This document shows, in pieces, positions 21,101-31,319 of a stretch of DNA of 64,000 nt; positions within the stretch are counted from its first letter, which is position 1; the number at the start of each line of letters is the position of its first letter. The notes under the pieces were generated by a model that was not told where the DNA came from, did no database searches, and worked only from the letters and a program-made list of their open reading frames with translations. Source of the stretch: Polytrichum commune (lineage: Eukaryota; Streptophyta; Polytrichopsida; Polytrichales; Polytrichaceae). The translations under genes and the position numbers were made by a program. The stretch spans positions 2,854,001 through 2,918,000 of the forward strand of contig OX485809.1 of the NCBI GenBank assembly GCA_950295325.1, read 5' to 3'.

Positions 21101-22100
21101 ATAGTTAACAAAAAAACATTTATTACTTGGGAGAATGCCACATGGAAACCAAGTTGCACCTCTACTGTAGGACAAAAAAAGATAGTACTTAAGTTATGAG
21201 CAGCTTCATAGTATTGCATGCTCTGAACGATGAAATTACGAAAAATGATGGTTCTTTCCACAAGTGAAGAAGACCGTTTAGTATTTAAAGTCTAAAGCCT
21301 TGTTTGGAAGGTAGTCTTCTCAATTGAGCTGACTTGCAACCAACAATTGCTAGGACAAGAACTGGTCTTGAGGAGGGCTTTTGAAAGAGGCATGCCAAAC
21401 ACCAGACTCCTTCCATCTGTGCCCCAACAACCAGTTGCTCCTGGAATCATCCCACATGTAAAGATCAGAACTGTACAACTCCATCCACATGCATTTTAGG
21501 AGCACCTTACTTGTGCATTCTTGATGAGAATGTGAGAATAATGGCTACATGTTCTCGCATTGACAAAATGGACGTAAATTGGTGGTAAGTGCCACTCAAT
21601 CGCTTAACATCAACTATCTACAATGCTTCACAATGATGATGCATCGCAAGGTGCAACAATATGGAGATGAGAAATAGTTGGCAGTGCATTTTTTTTTAAC
21701 ACTAAACTTATTAAGACACTAAACTTCCCCTGCATACTATAGAAAACCTGATGTGCGATAGGGACAAACAGCACAGAACACTCATGCTTACTTGGTTGAA
21801 GACCATTTTAAGGTGTCAGAAACCACTGCCGTACATCTTCCATGAAAAACGATCAAGAGAACATGGATGCAGCTATCCACTCGCTCCACCCAAAATATGT
21901 TCTTTAGTGCTGTAGGCAAACGGATTGAGGTATGATGTGACTCTCAAGAGACATATTTTCAATACCAAAGATGACTATATCGCACATGTCTGCACTCTAC
22001 AGCTTCTGCGGTGAGTTCTCTCCATGTGATCTGCAACAGTGATATTCATAAGTCTTCCCTGGTCTGCATAAGTAGATGGTGCAATAGATGTGCTTGCGTC
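18167..22100. other. Gene-free stretch with homopolymer tracts
   Basis: No supported coding region. A T-run followed by a G-run lies at about 19031-19059, and a 24-base C run at 19524-19547. The latter yields spurious poly-proline open frames and could form quadruplex or i-motif structures. The right end (about 21960-22100) may be SMG7 3' untranslated sequence. Confidence 0.5.
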
Positions 22101-22129
22101 CCAAGCTTCGACAGTGATGGTACCTGCCA

Positions 22130-22291
22130 TATGATTCCAGCATATAGTGATCAGATGATCCTCTCCAGAAATACAAGATTCTGATGACCTACATCTTCCC
22201 GACATCATCATTTCGCCATTTCAGAACACCAAGCTGAACATATAAGATGAAGTATGTAAATGGAGCTTACCGGATCTGAAGAGTCACTTTC
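22130..22291 (-). promoter_or_regulatory. Possible intron in the SMG7 3' untranslated region
   Basis: On the minus strand the SMG7 stop codon (22292-22294) is followed 21 nt later by a strong donor, GATCCG/GTAAGCTCC (last exon base 22271). Acceptor-like sites follow: GTCATCAG near 22165 and ATATGGCAG near 22127. The second overlaps a further possible donor (CAG/GTACC). Plant SMG7 genes are known to carry 3' UTR introns that make the mRNA a target of its own pathway. The first junction here is too close to the stop to trigger decay by the usual 50-nt rule, so a second intron would be needed. Confidence 0.35.
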
Positions 22292-25200
22292 TCATGAGAC
22301 GAATGGATCACAAGAGTGAAACTGTCCTGCCCACTGCTGCTGCTGCTGTTGCTGCTGGCGATCAAGTAACAGCAACTGCTGGTGTTGCTGGTGTTGCTGA
22401 TGAAGTTGATGCAATTCAGCCTGGGCCCTTCCTTGAGACTGAGCATGAGCTTTGTCAATAAGCCTTTGCCTCTCTGCACTGTAGACTTGCTGATTCTCAT
22501 TATAAGGAGGCTGAAATTGAGGTGCGCTGGTGTTGATCTTCCTATGAGGGGCTCCCATACCTTTGAAGGCAAGCACATGTTGTAAGCATAAAAAGAGCTA
22601 CAAAGCTTAAATCAAGGAGTCAGAAGTCAGCTCATGGAAGCTGATAGTAAACACAAATACAATCAGTACAGATATTTACCTGGAAATGGAAATGGTGAAC
22701 TTTCAAACCCTGAGCTTCGAATATTGCCATCTCCAGTCGACCACATATTACGGTTATTTGAATACGAAAAGAAATCTCTTTCTCCAGGATATCCAGACTG
22801 GGAGGTAACCGGCTTAGGTGTTCTGAAGTCATCTAACCAGCCATAGTCATCAACTTGATCATCTCCCTCGGTATGACGCTGGCTTGGCAAATGTGCAGTG
22901 GGTGGCTGGATAATTCCCTGTGAGTTTACAGCTGATGGTCTTCCAGTAGATTTTCCTGGAAGAGGTCCAAAGCCAGGGGGGGGGCGCATTGCAGGTTGGC
23001 TTCCTCTGTTTGGAAAGGAACTCTCTTTTCCACTCCAGCTGCTAGTCATTGCAGTTGCTGAATCTCGGTTGCTTGATGTGGGGTATTTTCCCAATTCTGG
23101 ACTTGCAGACAACTCTGATGCACTCAATGGAGGTAGAGAATTGGACACCAGTGGACCCTCACCACCAAGGGGGTTATGTGATGAAAGTCCGCTACTGTAC
23201 ATATTAGGCTCCAACTGTGAACTCCAAAGTGATGTGTGCACATCACCCTGGTTTGAGAGCCCAAGGACTTGACTTGTGGACAATGTCTTGTCAGGACCAT
23301 TCACAAATATACTCCTCTGACCCTGCATCCAGGATTCCAAATTGGAAGATGCATAGCGTGGTGCAGGACCACTTTGTTGTTCCAGCCAGTCCCCTGCTCT
23401 TGTTACAGGTGAAGTCATGATGGGTAACTCATGCGACCCTGCTACAGACAGCTCCTTGAAAAGAGGGTTCAGCCCAGGTAAAGACATGGTTGTCAGAGGG
23501 TTTGAAGTCTCTGGTATTGGGGCTACTATTGGTGAAGACACATGTACAGAACTGCTCATTAAAGGAAGAGGAATGGCAAGTTCGGCAGGACCAGGTTTTG
23601 AAGCTGCTATCAATGTGCTGGAATCCAGAAGATAACTGCTTCCCCCCGAAGTTTTTTGAACAGACCCTTGACTTATCTGGTTGTAAGTCCGAAAGTTTGA
23701 AGCAACAGAAACTGAAGGGACCTGTCCCGAAACTTCTGACACCCAAGGACTTTCAATACTCGTGTTCAAAGAAGTGATCCCGGGTGCAAAAACATCAGGT
23801 GTAGCCAGAGCAGGAAAATTAAAAGATGGTGCAGGTGCAAGATTGTCAGAGAATGAAGGCTCGGGAGGTAGTAAAGGAGGACCTTGCCTTTCTCTAACCA
23901 TGGGCTTAAACACAATCACTTCCTCATCCTCCTCTTCCTCATGAGTTACTTTTACACGAGGTGTAGCAGGCTTCTCCACAATAGAAGTGCCCAGCGGCCA
24001 AGAGCTTTTGCTGGATAATGGTGTGCTCTGAACTGAAACCCCTTCCTCTTCCTCCTCATCACTCTCTTCCTCTGCCTTGACAATGTCATCCTCCAATTCA
24101 GCAACCAAAACCTTTTCTTCATTGTTCTCCACCTTCCCCTCCCCAGCCAGATAGAATTTCTCCTCTTCCTCATCAAAGCAAATACCTCGTTTTGAGCTTT
24201 CCAAGGCATTTGCTACTGCTTTTCCAGCTGCCAGTAGCCTCTGAACACGCACTTTCAAATCTTTGTCCCCCATCCCCTCACTAGAACCCCCTCTTGAATA
24301 GTCAAGTGAACCCCCTCTTGTGTAGTCCAGAGCCATCTGAGCCGGAGCCAGAGGAATAAACCCTTGAAGCTCGAAGTCTTCCGAAAGTGCAACGCCTCGG
24401 TCATTGTCACCCATACCAAGGCCACCAGAAGAAACCATCTCAAGTTCACTGTTAAGGTCTCCCTGCTCTTTATGAATCCTTATGAAGCTGTTAAGAAGGG
24501 TGAGACACTCTGCCCAGAAAAAAGATCTAGCAATGCCTTGTTTCTTATCGATCTCACTTCCTACAGCCATCTCTGGACGGCCAGCTAGCCACTCCATCAA
24601 TAGTAGTAATGCAGGGAGAAGAGAGCTGCGAATTGGCTCTTTGGAGTCACTGCAGCGTCGCATCAGGTAAGCACCAAACTCAAAGGCTGCAGTTAGGGCA
24701 TGTCCACAAAGATCTGACCTCTGTAGGATCTCTGCATATGTAGGGTGGTGATTTGTTGCATCTGGGCTCCAGTTTATATTATGAACAGTAAAAATAAGAA
24801 TAGCTACAAGTTGAAGAACATTAGTTGGGCCAGTACTGCCCATAGATTTTGCACTTCGATGATCAACTCCCAAGCTAGCCTCCAGCATAGAATCATCTGC
24901 AGCAAGGAGCTGTTTAAGCTCACTCACTGTTTCTGAATAAACCTCTGGGAAAGTCTCTAAACTGCAAACAGTGAAAACAAGTAACACATTATTCCTTGAT
25001 ATATCATGGGACTGGCCCCAAGGGAAGTCAATTGCAAGAAGGTGTGCAGTACTTTGTTGTAAGAAGCATGACCACCGATCACTGTGAAATAATTCTCTCA
25101 AAGATCGGCCTTCACAGTTTCTTGGGCCAATGTTCCGTGCTCATCCCACCCATAAGTCCATACTTATCATGAATCTTCACTAGCCACCAATTATTAAGAG

Positions 25201-28200
25201 AGGCAACCCTCTAAAGTCCTTGATCACTCAATTGGAGGGTGGAAAGAATTTAGAGCACAACCTCTCCCAACAACTGGTAGGCAATTAGATTTTGAAGAAT
25301 ATTCGGATTTTATGGGTAGGATGAGCATGCTGCTGTGCTCCCCAGCAAACTAGGATGCCAGTTATTGAGAGAATTTTACAGTGATTGTTGTAGACGCTCT
25401 AAGACAAGTCCCATCAAACCTAGCTATCAAGATCAGAAAGTACTGTACCTGGTTCGGGTAAAAAGTATCCCATTCATCCGGACAAACCGAATGTGAAAAC
25501 TTTTCCTCAGCTCAGAAACACTTGTCGCATTCCCCTTCACATCACTATTCTCTGACTTTCCTTCCTTCTTTGCAAACTTGACAGCACCATTCCCAACAGG
25601 GTGCATTCGATCGCCTCTACCACCATTACCGTTTCCTGAGGACTTTAATCCTACTCCAGTATTTGGCCCAGTAGAAGATACAACACTCTTCAATGAGTTC
25701 AGCTGGCTGTAATTGACTCGATTCTGCAGTAATATTAATCACTACCCATATTAGGAGTGGACTCACAAAATCAAGCTGGAAAAAACACTGTCAGCACCGC
25801 ATCTCTGTAAAAATAAGCTACTAAACTACACTGTTTATCACTGTTTATGGGTTTCATGTCACTTACTATTTGAAAGTCACCAAAAATATATACATTTACT
25901 ACCACATATTTCAATTCTTACGGATAAAGTACATTCAAGTAGTAGATTCTACACTCAATAGTGAACACAGTTTGAAGGACCTATGTATTCAGTTAAGGAA
26001 TCAACAAACGTGTATTTCCAATAACCATAATATCTTAAATTAGTACACTTCACTTGTACAAACCAGCTCAAAACATCACTAATAGATGCGCCACTCGAGC
26101 CTTGTTCCTCTTGTACAATAGACGGAAACCAAATCACTCATTGCCTATCCTTTTGAGAAGGCTTCTTGTTCACAAAATTGCAACAGAAGTATGATGAAAA
26201 TCAGATATGCATCATGACTTTTAAAAACAAAGGGCTCACCTTTTCAAAGAGAAGGATCAGATTATCCCTAGCGGTAAGAAAGGGGGTCTCCACTGCAAGA
26301 CTTCGAAAATATCGATAGACAGCAAGTAGTTCATCATTAATATAAGTTGCCAAGACTGCCAACTGCAACCAGAAACCCAATCCTTAGTGTAAGTGTCATC
26401 TGGACACCAGTTAGATACAATAAAGCAAGTACCTAGCAGGAAGGCCTCCGTTCCATTCATAACTATAATATGCAAGAAAAATTGGTGCTGGTAAGACAAC
26501 ACCTATCACTGGGCCTTAAGAACCAGTTTATAATAAACTAGGGCAAACACACTGGGAAAAACTTGACATTGGCAAGACAGAATTGAAGCACAGGGTTTGA
26601 AACTGTTTCAAGTAGAGTCTCTTGAGATAGAGGTAATCAACCTTTCATGAAAATTCCATGTTCATAAGTCACCAATCCTTGGGACTTTAGAAATGAAGAT
26701 GTACTAACCTCCAAAGAAAACTACACAACATCCACTCTGAACTGGCCTACTAATGACAACTGATGCAGAAAGCAATAAAACTCACCTGATTATGAGGATT
26801 GCCACTTGAAGGCCACAACAAAGCTGCCTGAATGTAGTACCCAGCAGAGACGGAAAATTCAATATTCCGTGAATCCTGGACATTTCCATGCACCTCCTTG
26901 TAACGTGCCAGGTCACCCAAGAAAATTAGGCAGCGATGGCATGAAAGCTGGCAACGTTTCACTTCAGACCACCGGTTTTTCTCATTCGCACCTGTACCAG
27001 GAGCCTCTATGCCCCTAAAGGCAAAAATATCCTGAGGAATTCCATGCTTGGCTCTCAATTTCACAATAAGGTCATGGTAAAAAGCAGTGGCTTCAGCCAG
27101 AAAACTTTTGAATGCGGCAAGAACTTTATGGATAGACTCTCTTGGAGGTGGAGCCTTGGACCCTGGTACAGGGGGGGCTGCAGCAGAAAGATTAATTTTC
27201 TTGATTCTGGCCCGGAACTCATCAATCTGTTTGTAGTGCAGCCGCCAAATTGCTTGCTCAACTTCATGTTGTTCAGCAAGTTCATGATCTTCAAGAATCA
27301 CTGCCTCATATTTCTCACGAACAGAATTTTGCAAAGCTCGTACGTTAGAATCAAATGGCCCCTTCACCTGAAGCAATGTGCGCAGCTGCTTCTCTAGATC
27401 CAGGGCCTGCATATGTAAGTGACTGGTTAAGACAGAGGAAATTTCTCAAGCTAGGTAGAAAATGCCACCAAGTAATACTGTTGATATTTGGTCACAAAAA
27501 GCACCATACATTGTTACATTTGTCAATGAAAACTGCAACACAACTGGTTGTCACAGAAATATATACTTTAAACCTCCTGTAACTTGAAACAAGCACAAAC
27601 AAGCACAAAAAATTAAAAGAACTACTGATCAAATCTCTCAACGTGAGAGACGTTCAACTATTGATCTCAAGTCCTGCTCCACAGGAACAATATACAGCCA
27701 GAGGGATTCAGTCCAGATTGCTGTAGAGTCTAGAGCAATCCTCGTAGAATAAAGGTAACCCGACCACACAAGTCGAGAGAAGAAACTGAATCACTTGCAT
27801 TGCGAGGAGTTAGTATGACGCACACAGAAATAGGTATGAGGAACAATCCAGGATATTCCACACAAGGTAGAAACAGAACACCTACAACACATAACAAGGA
27901 TTTCAAAAGTAGCAATGTCAACTGCTCCTATGCATTCCTAAATTCATCATAACAATTAAATTTTGTGTTCAAACAACCAAGCACCAAGAAGTAAGGCAAA
28001 GGCTCTTCTGAATGTACGTCTCATCCGTGACTCACACAAGTTCGATTCACGTTTAAAATGATGAAAATTAACAGAAACTACTAGTCAAATGAGAAGTCAA
28101 TTCTGATAGGCCTTTCTCATAGACTGAAATCATAACCATGACCTAAATTGGCTCAACGGAGAGCGCAATATAGAATAATCGAAGAGATTCGGTTGACACA

Positions 28201-28623
28201 TTCCGTGTTCCTCCTTTCCCAAATAATTCCAAAGAAACAAATGGCTCTATCCTGATTCAAGACATCGTACACCACCATCAACTGCATCACGTGTAGGTAT
28301 CTTCACACCACCGAAAACTGACAAACCGTTGATGGAAAATTTGCCTTTCACGTTTATTATGCAACCGAAAAAACTGATCGGCCGCACATGGCATGTGACA
28401 ACACAGAAACACACCCCACCGCATCACAACACCACAACAACACCACACCACACCACACCACACCACACCACACCACACCACACAAAACAACACAGAGAAC
28501 ACCAAAATTCGGTGCCAAACTCCACCGAGATGAGATGCAGTAAGTCATCACCTGATTATAACGATGTTTCGCCAGGGCGCTTGAGGTAGACACGGAGGCG
28601 GAGTCACTCGACAGGCTCATCAT
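22292..28623 (-). CDS. SMG7: SMG7, nonsense-mediated mRNA decay factor (EST1/14-3-3-like)
   Basis: SMG7 binds phosphorylated UPF1 through a 14-3-3-like fold and directs the mRNA to decay. In plants it is also needed for meiotic exit. Inferred coding exons are 28623-28552, 27406-26786, 26362-26240, 25723-25449, 24961-22680 and 22560-22292, all with GT-AG borders. Phases join exactly, giving 1213 residues. Exon 1 encodes a short Ser-rich start ending KHRYNQ, joined to ALDLEKQLR. The EST1/14-3-3-like and TPR region is residues 50-530 (NYEA-like EKYEAVILEDHELAEQHEVE, SCHRCLIFLGDLARYK, AALLWPSSGNPHNQLA, YRYFRSLA, NGILFTRTSLETF). Acidic stretches precede EEVIVFKP. Conserved C-terminal motifs are PPPGFGPLPG (about 1024), DDYGWLDDF (about 1068) and FPFPG (1121), then a Gln-rich tail. 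If exon 1 is wrong, the ATG at 27412 gives 1191 residues. Confidence 0.95.
28441..28484. repeat. (CACCA)n microsatellite in SMG7 intron 1
   Basis: About eight 5-bp CACCA units, plus degenerate flanks, lie about 70 bp inside the first intron. The pseudogene copy lost exactly this stretch. Its deletion junction falls at the edge of the repeat, suggesting the repeat took part in the break. Confidence 0.9.
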
Positions 28624-28890
28624 CCATTCCTCGCACGCCTCACCTCCACCTTTCACCTTTTCTATCTCACTCACCTCAACCCTGGGCCCTACGCCTTCCT
28701 CTATTATTCCCCGCTCCTCTTCCCTCCAAACTCGAGTCTCCCTCAACGGCTTCCCCTTGGCTTGGGCTTCTCACACACAGATACACAATCCCCCCTGCCG
28801 TCGCCTCCACCAGCCAAACCTACAAACCCTAGCCCGACCCTGTCCTGTACGATTCACCCCGGCAATCAATCAATCACACCAATCAATCAA
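28624..28890 (-). promoter_or_regulatory. SMG7 5' leader or core promoter with telo-box
   Basis: The minus strand carries CTAGGGTTTGTAG (telo-box AAACCCTA, plus strand about 28819), a motif common near plant transcription starts and in leaders of translation-related genes. GA-rich sequence (GGGAAGAGGAGCGGGG) follows, leading to the ATGATG start at 28623. No clear TATA box was seen. The same sequence is conserved in the pseudogene (10540-10775). Confidence 0.45.
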
Positions 28891-29076
28891 TCACTTGCTG
28901 GACACGCACACCGAGATGCAGAGCATGCTAAAGAGCGGCAGCAGGAAGAAGACGGCCGAGAAGACGTCGCCGGGGCTGACGGGCCGGTTGTGGCGGTGGC
29001 ACGCGAAGAACAGGTAGGCGGCGATGGCGCAAGCGGAGGCCACGAGGAGCGCGGAAACGAAAATTAGGCAGGGCAT
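28891..29076 (-). CDS. Small two-helix membrane protein, 61 residues, just upstream of SMG7
   Basis: The frame begins MPCLIFVSALLVASACAIAA and has two hydrophobic helices (residues about 3-22 and 38-58) separated by a short basic loop (CHRHNRPVSPGD). It ends CVSSK followed by TGA. Codons use G or C at nearly all third positions, in contrast to the A/T-rich surroundings and to SMG7, which argues for real coding. I do not recognise the family. It lies 267 bp upstream of the SMG7 start on the same strand, so it is either a separate small gene or an upstream ORF in a longer SMG7 transcript. A pyrimidine-rich stretch precedes it, as in plant core promoters. The SMG7 pseudogene begins within its last codons. 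Confidence 0.6.
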   Translation of the reverse strand: MPCLIFVSALLVASACAIAAYLFFACHRHNRPVSPGDVFSAVFFLLPLFSMLCISVCVSSK

Positions 29077-29079
29077 AGA

Positions 29080-29130
29080 AGAGAAAGAGAAGGAGAGGAG
29101 AGGAGAGGAGAGGGGGAGGGGAGGGGGTCA
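29080..29130 (-). promoter_or_regulatory. Pyrimidine-patch (CTCTC)n tract upstream of the 61-residue ORF
   Basis: On the minus strand this is a near-uninterrupted CT tract with CTCCT repeats, ending 3-5 bases before the ATG at 29076. Y-patches of this kind lie between the start site and the start codon in many plant genes. A second C/T-rich tract lies at about 29385-29465. Confidence 0.45.
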
Positions 29131-29616
29131 GTTAGCAGCTGCTCGTCGTCGATGAGGAGGAGGTGAGTGCTGGCGATGGCGGAGGAGGGCGAGGATGGGG
29201 AGCTTGGGCGATGTAGGGGGTGGGGCGATGACGATGGCGCATTGTCGATGATGGATGCATGGGGTGGGGCGCCAGTGCGAGCGAAAGGGAAGGGAAGGGC
29301 AGGGCAGGGTAAGTTCGGAGAAGCCAAGGGAACCCTCGCCCCGAGAGCCTTGGTGATGAGAGGGTGCTAAGTTGCCATCCCTCCACTTGCTACCTACCAC
29401 CCTCTCTCCCCCCCCTCCCTTTCCTACCGTCCTACCTTCCTTCCTTCCCACCCACCTACCTACCGGCCTAAGGGTCCAATCTAACACACAATAATTCAAG
29501 GGGATTGTTAGATCCACCGCGTAGTTTGTTAGGGCCGGTTCATATGCGGTCCCGAGTCCCGACGTGGAGGCCAAGTCCCCGTCCCAACTTTTGAGCCTCA
29601 AGAAACTATTAAAGTA

Positions 29617-29873
29617 TCGTAACCGGTTGGCCGCTTTGTTTCGCCGAGGTGGCACTACACGATTGGCTCTGAGCACACAGGTTTGCAGACGATAACCTTG
29701 GGAAAACCTCAACATCCCAGCCGGTTATGATCATCTAAATTAGTTATGGTGACATGTGACCCACTGTTTAGGTCACCTGCGCGGCTCAACAAAGCGGCCA
29801 ACCGGTTACGTCCGGTAATCGTTTTATTGGAACCGGTTCTGCACCGATAACCGGTTCCAATAAAACGATTACC
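29617..29873. repeat. Nested perfect palindromes
   Basis: A 25-bp perfect inverted repeat (arms 29814-29838 and 29849-29873, 10-bp loop) ends in AACCGGTT next to the loop. A second perfect 23-bp pair, CGTAACCGGTTGGCCGCTTT and on, lies at 29617-29639 and 29788-29810. The region 29530-29600 also resembles, in inverted sense, 54371-54478 (CCCAACTTTTGAGCCTCAAG), so the structure may be the core of a foldback element. Confidence 0.85.
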
Positions 29874-30145
29874 TAATACGTTTCTATCCATTAAAATACG
29901 ATCTTTATTGTTCGCACAAAAAGAATCGCAACACTGGTGTTGAGAGTTGGGGCTAGCATCTTTCTCAACCCAACTATCAACACGAGTATCAAGTCTCACC
30001 TCCAAAAAGTGTTGCCGTGTAAGCATCCATGTCATAGTTGGGACTTGGGACCCCATGTGATGTGGTAAGTCCCAACTTCCATGTTCTTAAGAACTGAGAT
30101 TGCACAAGTTGACCTCCAGTGACTTGGGGACCCCATGTGAACTGG

Positions 30146-31319
30146 ACCTCAAAATGACCACCACAGAGACGCATTGCGTGGTCACATGACTTGACAGAAT
30201 TGGATTGGTTCATCGCACGCATGTAGAGGAGCAAGGTACCGTAGCACCGTAGTTGGTTCGTGCAAAAATAATTCCCAAATAAAAAACCATAAAAACCATA
30301 AATTATGAACCCAATCATATGAATAAGTGAAATTTTATATTAGGAAAAAAACTAATTAATGGAAATTTTGGACTCTTCTAAGCTCCAACCACGTCAACGT
30401 GCCATAAGAGGTTGCATGCTAACACGTTAATGACTCCGCGTCTTGCTCACTCAAAGCGGCAAATTCTCTTTCTATATCCATCTCCCTCTCCTCCTTGCTA
30501 ATAGGGATAAAAGCAAAATCAACGCGTTATTGTTTTGGTGCCATTTCTAACACTCTTCTCACACATATCAAAGTGCAAATACATACAAAGGACCTAACAC
30601 ATACAATGTGCAAAGACAAACAAGAGCCACACTAAGTAAGGTTAAGGTAGATACTTAGGTTTCGGGCCAAAAAGCCGCCACGAATGAATGTAAAAAAACA
30701 ACAACCTAATTCTAGTACTACTGGACCTTACCAGAAAAATGAATTAAATGTTTTTAAATCATAAGAGTGAGGAAAATTTATAAATTATACTTTTAGTTGA
30801 TGAACCTTGTTTTTTACCAAATAAATAAATATTCGTTTTGCGGTGCACAAACTAGCTATGGTGCTACAGTATTATTTTTGCTTCCTCTATCCACCATTTC
30901 AGCTTACAACTAGAATTTGTTCAATCTTGACATGTCACGTGAACACATGACGTGTCGTTGTGGTCATTTCAACCAACGTGTGGTCGATTTAACAATCATA
31001 TAATTCAACATGTACACACCTAATGTTGGAGTTAAGGTAGATGGATTTTAAAATGACCTCAAAATGACCACAGAGACACGATGTCACATGACTTGGTAGA
31101 ATTTGATTGTTTCATCGCACACATGAAGAGGAGCAAGGTATTAGTTTTGCATCCTCTATCTAACATTTCAGCTTACAACTAAAATTTGTTCAGTTTAAAC
31201 AGGTCATGTCACCGCGCAACACGTCATTGTGGTCATTGCAACCAACGTGTGGTTGATTTAACAATCCCCTAATAAAACATGTCCACACCTAATGTTGGAG
31301 TTATGGTAGATGGATTTTA
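30146..31319 (+). repeat. Tandem duplication (~265-bp unit), first copy split by a MITE
   Basis: Unit 1 is 30146-30238 plus 30869-31055; unit 2 is 31056-31319. Shared blocks are CTCAAAATGACCACAGAGAC, CACATGACTTG, CATCGCAC, GAGGAGCAAGGTA, CATTTCAGCTTACAACTA, CCAACGTGTGGT and CTAATGTTGGAGTTA. Unit 2 reads straight through the insertion site. Confidence 0.85.
30239..30868. mobile_element. MITE with GTAGCACC termini and 3-bp GTA duplication
   Basis: This is a 630-bp non-coding element. Its ends are inverted repeats, GTAGCACCGTAGTTGGTTCG versus GTAGCACCATAGCTAGTTTG. Flanking GTA occurs at 30236-30238 and 30869-30871. The neighbouring tandem copy at 31133-31148 (GCAAGGTATTAGTTTTGC) shows the empty site with a single GTA. 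A three-base duplication fits PIF/Harbinger or CACTA mobilisation, but the terminal motif is not diagnostic. Confidence 0.88.

Noticed and set aside
21975-22211. 78-codon minus-strand frame after SMG7
   Set aside because: No domain; more simply explained as 3' untranslated sequence with possible splice sites.
22663-25101. 812-codon frame as a stand-alone gene
   Set aside because: It is SMG7 exon 5 with intron sequence at both ends; the first 46 codons and the last few lie outside the splice sites.
28357-28746. 129-codon minus-strand frame as a separate gene
   Set aside because: Its useful part is SMG7 leader plus exon 1; the rest reads through the donor site and the CACCA microsatellite.
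29128-29715. 195-codon minus-strand frame upstream of the micro-ORF
   Set aside because: Its composition follows the C/T-rich promoter tract and it runs into the palindrome region; no domain.
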